A DNA stretch of 9,557 nucleotides from positions 1 to 9,557 of the forward strand of contig JACIWF010000046.1 in the NCBI GenBank assembly GCA_014361095.1. The letters are read 5' to 3'. The stretch is from Hadesarchaea archaeon (GTDB lineage: Archaea > Hadarchaeota > Hadarchaeia > Hadarchaeales > Hadarchaeaceae). The notes beneath the pieces are model-generated. The model was not told the origin of the DNA. It ran no database searches and worked only from the letters and a program-made list of their open reading frames with translations. A program made the position numbers and the translations under genes. Positions within the stretch are counted from its first letter, which is position 1, and the number at the start of each line of letters is the position of its first letter. Below, in pieces: positions 1-7,369 of this stretch.

Positions 1-64
1 AAAGCGTCGCTGGCAAGTAAAAAACAAGCATGAGGTGAAAACCATTATCTTGAGAAGGTTTTAG
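1..64 (+). CDS. Possible C-terminal tail of an upstream gene (partial)
   Basis: The frame starting at base 2 is open from the window edge to a TAG at 62-64 and would encode about 20 residues rich in Lys and Arg, ending ILRRF. The TAG lies one base before the ATG of the MFS gene, the same spacing seen between livG and livF. The other two plus-strand frames contain stops at 18-20 and 31-33. Twenty open codons occur often by chance, so this is only a suggestion that the MFS gene is the downstream member of an operon. No function can be assigned. Confidence 0.33.
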   Translation, partial: KRRWQVKNKHEVKTIILRRF

Positions 65-65
65 G

Positions 66-1304
66 ATGCCAGCTCAGGATGGAAAATCATTCGGAGAAAA
101 AAAGCTCTTCTACGGCTGGATCGTGGTTCTGGCTTCCTTTCTCTCGATGCTGGTCGTTGGTTTAATCTACAGCTACGGTGTCTTTGTTAAACCGTTGACC
201 CAAGAGTTCGGGTGGTCAAGGGCCAGCATCTCCTTGGCCTTTTCCATTTCCATCCTGCTGTCAACCATGTCGTTGCCCCTCGGAAGAATGAGCGACCTTT
301 ACGGGGTGAGAAAAGTTGTGGCGATTGGGGCTGTGCTCACCGGCGGGGGGCTCCTGCTCTCTAGCCAGATCTCGTCGCTTGTTGAATTTTGCATCTGCAT
401 TGGAATCGCTGGTTTTGGCATCAGTGCCCTATATGTGCCGCCTGTATCTGCGATTGCCAGGTGGTTTGAAAAGGGAAAGGGGATGGCCACTGGTTTTGCC
501 GTTTCGGCCCTCAGCGGAGGGATGGCCCTGTTCCCCCCAGTTATCGGCATATTAATTGAGAGCTTCGGATGGAGGACAACTTTTCTGATCCTAGGCATCG
601 TCGTCTTTTTAATTCTATCAATTTCCAGCTTTTTGATCAGGCATGAGCCCAAGGCGCTCGGGCTAGCTCCTCATGGGGCGGACGAAGCTGTAAAAAATGA
701 AATCAGGGTTGAATTTGACCTGAGAACAGCAGCTAGAAAAAAACCGTTCTGGTACATTTACCTTGTCATGGTTTTTACCCACATATCACTATTTCTGGTC
801 ACTGTCCACGTAGTACCTCATGCCATAGGGCTTGGCATCGATGAGATAACGGCGAGCACGGCCCTAACTCTGCTGGGAATCTGCAGCATGCTGGCTAGGA
901 TTCTCGGCGGCGTAGCATCTGACAAGTTAGGAACGGCGAATCTTTTCACGCTCTTCCTTGCCATCCAGTCCATTTCGACCCTCTTGCTCTTCAAATCCGT
1001 AGATATCTGGACGATCTACGCGGCAATGTCGCTGATGGGGATTGGCTTCGGCGGCTGGATAGCGATCTATCCGATTTTGGTGAGGGGCTTTTTTGGGACA
1101 AAATATCTTGGGTCAATCCTAGGTACTTTTGACTCCGGGGTTGGACTGGGCGGCCTGATTGGACCTTATTTGGGTGGATTAATCTTTGACAACATCAGAA
1201 ATTACGACTTGGCTTTTTTGCTGAGCGGGACCATCTGCGCCCTTGCCGTCGTCGCTTCTGCTTTGCTCAGGAAAAACAAGGCCAAAAAATTTTCAGCGCC
1301 TTAA
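66..1304 (+). CDS. MFS transporter, oxalate/formate antiporter (OFA) or monocarboxylate type
   Basis: This is a 412-residue integral membrane protein with about 12 hydrophobic helices, split by a charged cytoplasmic loop around residues 192-227. The MFS loop-2/3 signature appears as GRMSDLYGVRK (73-83) and its second-half counterpart as GGVASDKLG (281-289). The YGWIVV start of helix 1 and the RWFEKGKGMATG stretch (132-143) resemble the OFA/monocarboxylate carriers, which move small carboxylates such as oxalate, formate, lactate or pyruvate; the actual substrate is inferred only. ATG 66 is the only normal start after an in-frame stop at 51-53. Its ribosome site is weak and I see no TATA box just upstream, which fits co-transcription with a gene to the left. 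The 3' end overlaps the convergent aminotransferase gene by 12 bases. Export or uptake of 2-oxo or 2-hydroxy acids made by the neighbouring enzymes is a reasonable guess. Confidence 0.88.
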   Translation: MPAQDGKSFGEKKLFYGWIVVLASFLSMLVVGLIYSYGVFVKPLTQEFGWSRASISLAFSISILLSTMSLPLGRMSDLYGVRKVVAIGAVLTGGGLLLSSQISSLVEFCICIGIAGFGISALYVPPVSAIARWFEKGKGMATGFAVSALSGGMALFPPVIGILIESFGWRTTFLILGIVVFLILSISSFLIRHEPKALGLAPHGADEAVKNEIRVEFDLRTAARKKPFWYIYLVMVFTHISLFLVTVHVVPHAIGLGIDEITASTALTLLGICSMLARILGGVASDKLGTANLFTLFLAIQSISTLLLFKSVDIWTIYAAMSLMGIGFGGWIAIYPILVRGFFGTKYLGSILGTFDSGVGLGGLIGPYLGGLIFDNIRNYDLAFLLSGTICALAVVASALLRKNKAKKFSAP

Positions 1305-2282
1305 AACTTCTACAGCTAATTTCATGTGCTTCTCAACGCTAACAGCAAACCTTATGTGCTGATTAAGATCGCCCTCGAAGTCCTCGTCGCTCCAGCCAGG
1401 GTAGGTCTTTATGCCGTTGTTCTTCAACTTTAGGAAGATTTCACTCGCTTTTTTCTCATCCAAAAAATCAACAAGGACAAAGTTTGCATTGACTGGAAAT
1501 GGTCTATAGCCCATTCTTTTAATCTCCGCGGCAAATTTTCTGCCTATTTTCAGGACCCTCTGCCAAATTTTCTTGTATTCGTTTTTATGCTTCAGGACAA
1601 TCACACCGGCTTTTTCAGCCATCCGATTCACGTTAAAGGGCTGTCTGATCCTCTCTATCTTCCTGATGTTCTCCGGCCTTGATATTGCCACCCCCAACCT
1701 TAAGCCAGCAATGCCGAAATTTTTGGAGAAGCCTCTCAGGACGATCAGATTTTCGTATTCTTCTACCAGGTCAACCACAGTCTTTCCGGTGTACTCATAA
1801 TAACACTCGTCAACCGCCACCATACCCCTGGCATCGTCAAGGGTTTGCTCAATTTTCTTACGCGGTATTAGGTCGCCGGTTGGGTTGTTAGGATTGCACA
1901 CCCAGACCAAGCTGGCTTTCTTTAAATCGGTTTCATCAAAATTCAACTCATAATTGCCCTGTCGCAGCATGCTTGAGCTTATCACCCTTTGATTTGATCT
2001 CGCCGCCGCCATCGAATACTGACTAAAGGTCGGTGACGGGATCAAGTTCACGCCGCCCCAAACCCGGGTAACGAGATCAATAACCTCATCCAGCCCATTG
2101 CCAAAAACTAAATTTTCGGATGTCAGCGAAACCTCTGGTCCCAGATAATTGCAGAAAGCCTGCTTAAGTTCTAGATAATCTCCAGACGGATAATAATTTA
2201 CCTTTGATATTTCCTGCCTCAGTTCCCTCAACACGCTGCTGGGCGGTGGGAACTTTAAATCAGCAAGAGCCAGATCTATCAT
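1293..2282 (-). CDS. Fold-type I PLP aminotransferase, HisC/CobD-like
   Basis: This is a short (about 329-residue) class I/II aminotransferase of the histidinol-phosphate aminotransferase / threonine-phosphate decarboxylase group. Numbered from ATG 2282, it shows NPNNPTG with the PLP-contacting Asn133, Asp158 in the VDECYYEY stretch (pairs with the pyridine nitrogen), the Schiff-base Lys187 in RGFSKNFG, Arg195 in GLRLG, and Arg311 in HIRFAV for the substrate carboxylate. It transfers an amino group between an amino acid and a 2-oxo acid in the cytoplasm. No other histidine or cobalamin gene is nearby, so the substrate is open. I chose ATG 2282 because GGTGG lies two bases before it; GTG 2297 and ATG 2291 are in-frame alternatives that add 5 and 3 residues. 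It follows the dehydrogenase gene by 56 bases and probably shares its transcript. Confidence 0.85.
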   Translation of the reverse strand: MIDLALADLKFPPPSSVLRELRQEISKVNYYPSGDYLELKQAFCNYLGPEVSLTSENLVFGNGLDEVIDLVTRVWGGVNLIPSPTFSQYSMAAARSNQRVISSSMLRQGNYELNFDETDLKKASLVWVCNPNNPTGDLIPRKKIEQTLDDARGMVAVDECYYEYTGKTVVDLVEEYENLIVLRGFSKNFGIAGLRLGVAISRPENIRKIERIRQPFNVNRMAEKAGVIVLKHKNEYKKIWQRVLKIGRKFAAEIKRMGYRPFPVNANFVLVDFLDEKKASEIFLKLKNNGIKTYPGWSDEDFEGDLNQHIRFAVSVEKHMKLAVEVLRR

Positions 2283-2338
2283 TTCCACCATAATCACAAA
2301 TATCTTCTAAGTAGATTTACTCCACTTCCCCCACTATA

Positions 2339-3364
2339 TTATTTTAGTCCGAGCTTGGCGAGAACTTCCCTGTTGACAAGGTTGTCGGGCACTTCGCCCC
2401 TTAACGCCTGCATCGCCTGGTTCAAAATTCTTCTGCGGAGTTCCATCTGAGACCTCTCCGAGTAGAAGGCGCAATGGGGTGTAACGATCACGTTGTCTAA
2501 CTTGAAGAGCGGGTTGTCCTCAGATGGTGGGTTCTCCTCCTCCAGCACGTCCAAGGCGGCTGCTTGAATTTCCCCCTCCTTCAGGGCTTTTATTAGAGCT
2601 GCTTCATCTAAGATAGCTCCGCGGCTGGCATTTACCAGTATGGCGGTCTTTTTCATTTTCTTAAATTCATTATAGGAAAATTTGTGCCTAGTTTCTTCGG
2701 TCAGCGGGGCATGAATTGAGATTACATCGGATTTCTCCAGCAACTCATCGAAGCTCACAGGTGTGGCCCCCTCCTTAACTATTTGATCTTCAGGAACGAG
2801 GGGATCATGTGCGATTACTTTAAATCCTATACATTTTGCCTTTCTGCACAGGCCGCGCCCGATGCGGCCAAAACCAAATATTCCGAGAATCGTGTCCGGA
2901 ATACCCTTGATCGGCACACCTAGGTCCTTGAGATCCAGCAAGCTCCGAACCGGCCTGCCCAACTTCTGCTCCCAGTTTCCTGATTTCACGGCCTGAGAGT
3001 ACAAAAACAACTTTCGCACGCTTGCCATGATCAAGGCCAAGGCATGATCCTGTACTTCCTCAGAGCAATAATTACCAGCATTGGTAACAAAGATGCCCTT
3101 TTCGGTTGCGGCTTTCACGTCAATATTATCATAGCCGGTCGCGTAGACTGCAATGATCTTGCATTTCTTTGTGGAGTAAATAATGTCCCTGTCAATGGTT
3201 TCCGTTTCGATCATTATGGCATCGGCATCCACCGCCTCCTTTCTGATGTCAGCGCCGCTTTCAACGATATCGACAACTTCAACCCCCATCTTCCCCAAGG
3301 CCTCACGTTCCATATCTATATCATAAAACGTGGCGTGCTCTATTACTGCCTTAAATTTCTGCAA
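2339..3364 (-). CDS. NAD-dependent D-isomer-specific 2-hydroxyacid dehydrogenase (SerA/CtBP family)
   Basis: This is a 341-residue cytoplasmic oxidoreductase that interconverts a 2-oxo acid and a D-2-hydroxy acid. The Rossmann loop is GFGRIG (164-169), and Asp187 at the end of the next strand suggests NAD rather than NADP. The catalytic triad is visible: Arg248 in NASRG, Glu277 in the DVLEEEN motif, and His297 in TPHCAF. It lacks the ACT/ASB regulatory domains of long 3-phosphoglycerate dehydrogenases, so it is a short form closer to CtBP-like, glyoxylate/hydroxypyruvate or 2-oxoacid reductases; the substrate cannot be read from sequence. Translation appears to begin at TTG 3364-3362, because GGTGATC (3373-3367) lies two bases upstream and there is a TATA-like box further out. 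It heads a minus-strand operon with the HisC-like aminotransferase, which could supply or consume its 2-oxo acid. Confidence 0.9.
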   Translation of the reverse strand: MQKFKAVIEHATFYDIDMEREALGKMGVEVVDIVESGADIRKEAVDADAIMIETETIDRDIIYSTKKCKIIAVYATGYDNIDVKAATEKGIFVTNAGNYCSEEVQDHALALIMASVRKLFLYSQAVKSGNWEQKLGRPVRSLLDLKDLGVPIKGIPDTILGIFGFGRIGRGLCRKAKCIGFKVIAHDPLVPEDQIVKEGATPVSFDELLEKSDVISIHAPLTEETRHKFSYNEFKKMKKTAILVNASRGAILDEAALIKALKEGEIQAAALDVLEEENPPSEDNPLFKLDNVIVTPHCAFYSERSQMELRRRILNQAMQALRGEVPDNLVNREVLAKLGLK

Positions 3365-3366
3365 GA

Positions 3367-3373
3367 GATCACC
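3367..3373 (-). promoter_or_regulatory. Shine-Dalgarno site deciding a TTG start
   Basis: On the minus strand GGTGATC matches seven bases complementary to the usual 16S rRNA 3' end and ends two bases before TTG. This supports TTG as the start of the hydroxyacid dehydrogenase; no ATG in frame lies between the site and the first conserved residues. Confidence 0.65.
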
Positions 3374-3394
3374 AGACTTACATTAATTTAATGG

Positions 3395-3405
3395 ATTTAT
3401 ATTTA
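3395..3405 (-). promoter_or_regulatory. TATA box of the dehydrogenase/aminotransferase operon
   Basis: On the minus strand this AT-rich element reads TAAATATAAAT. Its centre lies about 36 bases before the TTG start, predicting transcription from about 3374 and a leader of about 10 bases that would just contain the GGTGATC site. It lies back to back with the livG promoter. Confidence 0.5.
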
Positions 3406-3478
3406 CTGCTTCACCTTTTGGGAACCATCTGCTTGCTATTTAAAAACAAAAATGAGGTTCATCCCGTTTCCGCAAAGG

Positions 3479-3488
3479 TTATAAAAAG
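3479..3488 (+). promoter_or_regulatory. TATA box of livG-livF
   Basis: TTATAAAAAG is centred near 3483, about 25 bases before the tandem ATG codons at 3505 and 3508. That spacing predicts a leaderless or nearly leaderless archaeal transcript and fixes the livG start here, not at the ATG at 3391 that extends the open frame. A weaker TATA-like run (TATTTAAAAA) lies about 40 bases further upstream. Confidence 0.6.
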
Positions 3489-3507
3489 CACCTATGAAAA
3501 AATAATG

Positions 3508-4272
3508 ATGACCAAAGAAGATTTGCTCGTTGTCGAGGGAGTTAGGAAGACTTTTGGCGGTTTAGTTGCCCTTGACAAGGTAAATATGAAAGTTAAAAAA
3601 CAACTCCTTGTCATGCTAATTGGTCCCAACGGCAGCGGTAAAACCACGTTAATAAACGTTGTCTCAGGTATTTACAAACCAGATGAAGGTAAGGTCACTT
3701 TCGACGGCCATGATATTACTCATTGCAGTGCTGATGAAGTTTGTAGAAAAGGCATGGTAAGAACATTCCAGATCCCACAGCTGTTCACCAAGCTGACGGT
3801 TTTGGAAAATGTGCTCGCAGCCTACAAGGAGAATCCCGGGACAAATTTTCTCAAAGCCTGCGTGAAAAAGACATGGGTAAACGCGGAGAAAGAGGCCACA
3901 GAAAAAGCCTTTGAAATTCTCAACACGGTTGGTCTGTCGCACATGTGGGACAAGAGAGCCTCAGAACTCAGCGGCGGACAGATGAAGCTTCTTGAAACCG
4001 CTAGGGCATTAATGAGCGGAGCCAAAATGATATTGATGGACGAGCCGGCTGCTGGTGTCTATCCAAGCCTAATTGATAATATGTTCAAGCATTTCGTTGA
4101 CTTAAAAAAGAAGTTGGGTATAACCTTTCTAATCATCGAGCACAGATTGGAGCCCGTTCTGCCTTATGTAGATTATGTCTATGCGATGGACAGGGGAAAT
4201 ATCATCTCAGAGGGCAAGCCTAAAGAAGTTCTTAACGACGAAAAGGTGATTGAAAGCTACCTTGGTGAGTAG
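3508..4272 (+). CDS. livG: Branched-chain amino-acid ABC transporter ATPase LivG
   Basis: This is one of the two cytoplasmic ATPases of a LivFGHM-type importer for branched-chain or other amino acids. From ATG 3508 it has 254 residues, the usual LivG length. Walker A is GPNGSGKT (39-46), the Q-loop Gln is 88 in RTFQIP, the signature is LSGGQ (154-158), Walker B is ILMDEP (175-180), and the switch His is 212 in IIEHRL. The inserted segment after the Q-loop and the IIEH ending are typical of LivG. After Walker B it reads AAGVYPSL where most relatives have AAGLNP, a small difference near the D-loop. ATG 3505 is an equally possible start, adding one Met. The open frame extends to 3391, but those residues match nothing in the family and include the promoter. 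The TAG stop lies one base before livF. Confidence 0.93.
   Translation: MTKEDLLVVEGVRKTFGGLVALDKVNMKVKKQLLVMLIGPNGSGKTTLINVVSGIYKPDEGKVTFDGHDITHCSADEVCRKGMVRTFQIPQLFTKLTVLENVLAAYKENPGTNFLKACVKKTWVNAEKEATEKAFEILNTVGLSHMWDKRASELSGGQMKLLETARALMSGAKMILMDEPAAGVYPSLIDNMFKHFVDLKKKLGITFLIIEHRLEPVLPYVDYVYAMDRGNIISEGKPKEVLNDEKVIESYLGE
4264..4268 (+). promoter_or_regulatory. Shine-Dalgarno site of livF inside the end of livG
   Basis: GGTGA lies within the last livG codons and ends five bases before ATG 4274. It supports ATG 4274 over the upstream TTG at 4250 and suggests translational coupling of livG and livF. Confidence 0.6.
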
Positions 4273-4273
4273 G

Positions 4274-4987
4274 ATGCTAACGATTAAAGAATTGAACGCG
4301 GGCTACGGAAAGTTTCAGGTGCTTTTCGACGTCGACGTTAACATAAAGAAAGGCAAAATTGTCACCATTGTAGGACCAAACGGCAGCGGTAAAAGTACCT
4401 TGATCAAGTCAGTAATGGGTTTAACCAGAGTGTACTCCGGCAAAATACTCTTCAAGGATGAAGACATCACTCACCTATCCACTCATCTTGTAACCAAACG
4501 GGGCATCTCATACCTGCCTCAGACGGGAAATGTTTTCGGCAACCTGACGGTGGAAGAGAACCTGATGCTGGCGGGTTACACGCTGCCCAAAGAGGATACA
4601 AAAAAACGCATCACAGAGATTATAGAGGAATTCCCAATTGTGAAAAAGTACCTCGGAAAGAAATGTGGGTTCCTCAGCGGTGGTGAAAGGCAAATGGTGG
4701 CTATGGCCATGGCGATGATGAGAAGTCCGGAGATGATTCTGTTTGACGAACCTGTGGCCAGCCTCTCACCAAAAGCCGCGAATGAGGTTTTGAAGAAGAT
4801 ATTAGAGCTCCATGAGAAGGGGATAACCATCGTCCTGATAGAGCAAGCGGCAAAAAAGGCGCTACAGCTCGCCGACGAAGCGATACTGATGACCAGTGGA
4901 AAAGTGACCTACAAGGGCAGCGCCAAGAACCTGCTGGCCCACCCCGAACTCGGCAAAGTTTATCTCGGAATAAAAAGCGGCAGTTAA
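4274..4987 (+). CDS. livF: Branched-chain amino-acid ABC transporter ATPase LivF
   Basis: This is the second ATPase of the importer, 237 residues, typical for LivF. Walker A is GPNGSGKS (34-41), the Q-loop Gln is 83 in YLPQTG, the signature is LSGGE (134-138), and Walker B is MILFDEP (154-160). The switch position is Gln191 in IEQAAKKAL instead of His, which is normal for LivF and separates it from LivG. It should pair with LivG beneath the LivH-LivM membrane pair. The start is ATG 4274 because of the GGTGA site and the family-like opening MLTIKELNAGYG; the open frame reaches back to TTG 4250 inside livG. Its TAA stop overlaps the livM stop on the other strand within TTAA at 4984-4987. Confidence 0.94.
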   Translation: MLTIKELNAGYGKFQVLFDVDVNIKKGKIVTIVGPNGSGKSTLIKSVMGLTRVYSGKILFKDEDITHLSTHLVTKRGISYLPQTGNVFGNLTVEENLMLAGYTLPKEDTKKRITEIIEEFPIVKKYLGKKCGFLSGGERQMVAMAMAMMRSPEMILFDEPVASLSPKAANEVLKKILELHEKGITIVLIEQAAKKALQLADEAILMTSGKVTYKGSAKNLLAHPELGKVYLGIKSGS

Positions 4988-6012
4988 GCCTTCTGTAGTT
5001 TTTTTATCGTGTTCAGGTCTAAAGTTTTCGTCCTTTTCTCTGGAATCAAACCTTCAGGCCGATACAAAAGAATCAAGATAACCATGACCCCGTAAAGTAT
5101 AAGCTCGAGCCACAAGACATCGAAGGGGAGATATGGACTTAACTCTGTTTTATACATGACTATTAATTTTCGAAGAAGAACAAAAGTAAACACCCCACTG
5201 ACCACGCCTATGTTGTTGGCAGAGCCACCTAGCAACATCATCGCCCACGGTATAAATGTCCATGAAGCTCGCGTGTAGGCGGTGCTGATTACAGCCCCGG
5301 AGTAAAAGGCATATAGGGCTCCGGCGATGGCGGCAATTGCTGATGAAATCATCATGGTCTTAAGTTTCACACCCACGATATTTATCCCGAGAGACTCGGC
5401 AGCAATCTCGTTGTCCCTGACAGCTCTCAGCATCCTGCCCAGTGGAGCATTGGTTAAGCGGTTGACATAGAAGAAAACGGCAATAGAAAAGGCAAAAAGC
5501 ACAACCGACGCGACAACAAACCTATCGCCGCCTGCCCATGCAAACACATCTGGTGCCGAAATACCTATGCTCCCACCGGCCAGCGGGGCATAGTTAATAC
5601 CAATAACCCTCATCCCTTCTCCCATCGCCAACAACGTGATCGCTAACGGACCACTTCCTATCTTAACCGCTGGACGGGTAGAAACATAACCCACCACCAT
5701 GCCAAATCCAATAGCAACGATTATTGTGGCGATAAACAGAGCCACGCTCATCAGAAGATCCGAGGCAAGAAAGTTGTTTATCTGGAAGATCATGGAGGCA
5801 TTATCCACGACAAAGTCGCCGCTCAAGCCCAACATCCAAGCCAAGATCCTGCCTGGGAAAAATGCCACAACAAAGGCACCTGCGATCATGGCCAAAACTT
5901 TACCAAAATTAGGAATACCACAATAACCTGCATCTAGATTTAAACTTAATGTTAAAATTAGGAACACGCCGACGGTCGCCAACATGTCCAGCAGAAAATC
6001 AATCGCTGCCAT
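4984..6012 (-). CDS. livM: Branched-chain amino-acid ABC transporter permease LivM
   Basis: This is a 342-residue membrane permease of the BPD_transp_2 family with roughly nine hydrophobic helices. The cytoplasmic loop that docks on the ATPase carries the family pattern RAVRDNEIAAESLG (196-209), followed by a helix rich in Ala and Gly that ends GALYA. The C-terminal YRPEGLIP is also typical of LivM. With LivH it would form the transmembrane channel. It has its own TATA box about 34 bases before ATG 6012 and is read towards livF, so it is not in the usual livHMGF order. ATG 6012 opens directly into the first helix. No periplasmic or lipoprotein binding subunit is present in the window. Confidence 0.92.
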   Translation of the reverse strand: MAAIDFLLDMLATVGVFLILTLSLNLDAGYCGIPNFGKVLAMIAGAFVVAFFPGRILAWMLGLSGDFVVDNASMIFQINNFLASDLLMSVALFIATIIVAIGFGMVVGYVSTRPAVKIGSGPLAITLLAMGEGMRVIGINYAPLAGGSIGISAPDVFAWAGGDRFVVASVVLFAFSIAVFFYVNRLTNAPLGRMLRAVRDNEIAAESLGINIVGVKLKTMMISSAIAAIAGALYAFYSGAVISTAYTRASWTFIPWAMMLLGGSANNIGVVSGVFTFVLLRKLIVMYKTELSPYLPFDVLWLELILYGVMVILILLYRPEGLIPEKRTKTLDLNTIKKLQKA

Positions 6013-6041
6013 TGTATTTCTTTTTTAATTAAACAATGGAT

Positions 6042-6049
6042 TATATAAA
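6042..6049 (-). promoter_or_regulatory. TATA box of livM
   Basis: The minus strand reads TTTATATA, preceded by the purine-rich bases ATAAAGG that could act as the BRE. Its centre is about 34 bases before ATG 6012, predicting transcription from about 6021 with a leader of roughly 9 bases. The leader has no clear Shine-Dalgarno site. Confidence 0.6.
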
Positions 6050-6136
6050 CCTTTATCCCATTTTTAAGGAAAATTATGAAACTTATGCAAGCATCGAGGT
6101 TGATTTAAAGAAACCATCACACCCGGAATCTAAAGG

Positions 6137-6145
6137 AATATAAAT
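6137..6145 (+). promoter_or_regulatory. TATA box of the aspartate-type aminotransferase
   Basis: AATATAAAT is preceded by AAAGG and centred near 6141, about 26 bases before ATG 6168. This predicts a leaderless mRNA beginning at or next to the start codon. No Shine-Dalgarno site is seen. It is divergent from the livM promoter in the same 155-base gap, which otherwise shows nothing recognisable. Confidence 0.6.
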
Positions 6146-6167
6146 CGAAAAAGTTATTTCAACGTGG

Positions 6168-7343
6168 ATGTCCATGACAAAGGAAAATCTATCCGCTGAG
6201 AGACTCAAGTTTATCAAACCTTCCGCTATCAGACGGATGATCGATCTTAGCGCCGGCATGAAGGATGTTATTCACCTCGAACAGGGAGAACCAGATTTCA
6301 TCACGCCGGAGCATATATTGGAGGCGGCAAAAAAAGCGATGGATGAGGGTTATACCCACTACACGCAGACGCAGGGACTACTGGAACTAAGAGAAGCCGT
6401 GAGCGAAAAGCTATCGCGAGAAAACGGCATTGATGTAGATCCAAAAACTGAAGTTGTGATTGTTTCCGGCACTCAGGAGACAATGGCAATCACTGCATTG
6501 GCTTTTTTGAACCCGGGTGACAGGGCACTGGTCTTGGACCCATACTACCCGGCGTATTTTGAAGATACTTTAATAGCTGGCGCCGTTCCGGTGCCGGTGC
6601 CGCTGGATGAAGAAGAGGGATATCGAGTCGATCAGGAGGAATTGGAGAAAAGAGTCGACTCAAGAACAAAACTAATTTGGATGTGCAGTCCCAGCAATCC
6701 AACGGGACACGTCTTTACCAAGCAGGATTTAGAAACAATCGTCGAGGTTGCCAAAAAACACGACCTGCTGATATTTTCTGATGAGATCTATGAAAAGTTG
6801 ATTTATGATGATGCCAAACACATAAGCATTGGTTCACTTCCTGGCGCCGAAGAAAGAACCATAACCGTAAACGGATTCTCCAAGGCCTATGCCATGACCG
6901 GATGGAGGATTGGATACGTGGCGGCCAAGGGTGCCTTGGCGAAGGAAATAAACAAGCTGCATTATTACATGGTTCTCTGTCCCAGCTCGGTAGCTCAAAA
7001 AGCCGCTCTAGCTGCCTTGACCGGACCACAGGACTGTGTGGAGAAAATGCGCCAAGAATACGATCGGAGAAGAAAGGCTGTGCTTAAAGAACTGGACAAA
7101 ATTCCAGAGATTTCCTACGTCAGACCAAAAGGCGCCTTTTATGTATTTCCTGATTTCTCAAAGTTAGAAAGGGACGATGAAACCCTTGCCAAAGAACTCC
7201 TAAATAAAACGCACGTTTGCACCGCGCCTGGTTCGGGATTCGGCGAGGGTGGCGGAGGTCACCTCCGGATCTCATACTCAGCGCCATATGATCAGGTGAT
7301 AACAGGAATATCAAGAATTGTCGAATCTCTTGAGGAAAAATAA
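6168..7343 (+). CDS. Class I/II PLP aminotransferase, aspartate/alanine aminotransferase type
   Basis: This is a 391-residue cytoplasmic fold-type I aminotransferase, a full-length match to archaeal and bacterial AspC/AlaT-like enzymes. Visible residues are the PLP-stacking aromatic in DPYYPAY (126-127), Asn177 in SPSNPTG, Asp205 in FSDEIY, the Schiff-base Lys239 in NGFSKAYAMTGWRIGY, Arg247 in the same stretch, and Arg367 in HLRISY for the substrate carboxylate. The amino donor (aspartate, alanine, aromatic or branched-chain) cannot be decided. It sits alone on the plus strand between livM and livH, so it probably acts on amino acids the transporter brings in, making 2-oxo acids and glutamate. 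ATG 6168 fits the TATA spacing; ATG 6174 would be two residues shorter. It ends 26 bases from the convergent livH stop. Confidence 0.93.
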   Translation: MSMTKENLSAERLKFIKPSAIRRMIDLSAGMKDVIHLEQGEPDFITPEHILEAAKKAMDEGYTHYTQTQGLLELREAVSEKLSRENGIDVDPKTEVVIVSGTQETMAITALAFLNPGDRALVLDPYYPAYFEDTLIAGAVPVPVPLDEEEGYRVDQEELEKRVDSRTKLIWMCSPSNPTGHVFTKQDLETIVEVAKKHDLLIFSDEIYEKLIYDDAKHISIGSLPGAEERTITVNGFSKAYAMTGWRIGYVAAKGALAKEINKLHYYMVLCPSSVAQKAALAALTGPQDCVEKMRQEYDRRRKAVLKELDKIPEISYVRPKGAFYVFPDFSKLERDDETLAKELLNKTHVCTAPGSGFGEGGGGHLRISYSAPYDQVITGISRIVESLEEK

Positions 7344-7369
7344 ACCCGCGATTTCTTAACTAAGGGAAA

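Noticed and set aside
299..652. 117-codon antisense open frame inside the MFS gene
   Set aside because: It mirrors a strong coding frame, has no family-like motifs, and its composition is what the reverse of a membrane protein gene gives.
3044..3391. 115-codon plus-strand open frame over the start of the dehydrogenase gene
   Set aside because: It lies opposite the conserved N-terminal part of the dehydrogenase and contains no recognisable domain.
3420..3470. Imperfect inverted repeat (GGGAACC with GGTTCATCCC) upstream of livG
   Set aside because: Matches are short and interrupted; this is expected by chance in a 140-base gap.
3391..3504. N-terminal extension of livG from an upstream ATG
   Set aside because: The residues match nothing in LivG, and the stretch holds the livG TATA box; the family start is at 3505/3508.
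4250..4273. TTG start for livF inside livG
   Set aside because: ATG 4274 has a well-placed GGTGA site and gives the usual LivF N-terminus.
3629..4394. Shared 16-base run in livG and livF (AACGGCAGCGGTAAAA)
   Set aside because: Both copies encode the Walker A loop; similarity follows from the conserved protein motif, not a separate DNA repeat.
6076..6108. Ten-residue open frame starting ATGAAACTTATG in the livM/aminotransferase gap
   Set aside because: It is too short, lacks a ribosome site, and lies upstream of the aminotransferase TATA box.
6715..7029. 104-codon antisense open frame in the aspartate-type aminotransferase
   Set aside because: Its Arg-, His- and Trp-rich product is typical of a shadow frame, and it covers the PLP-lysine region of the real gene.
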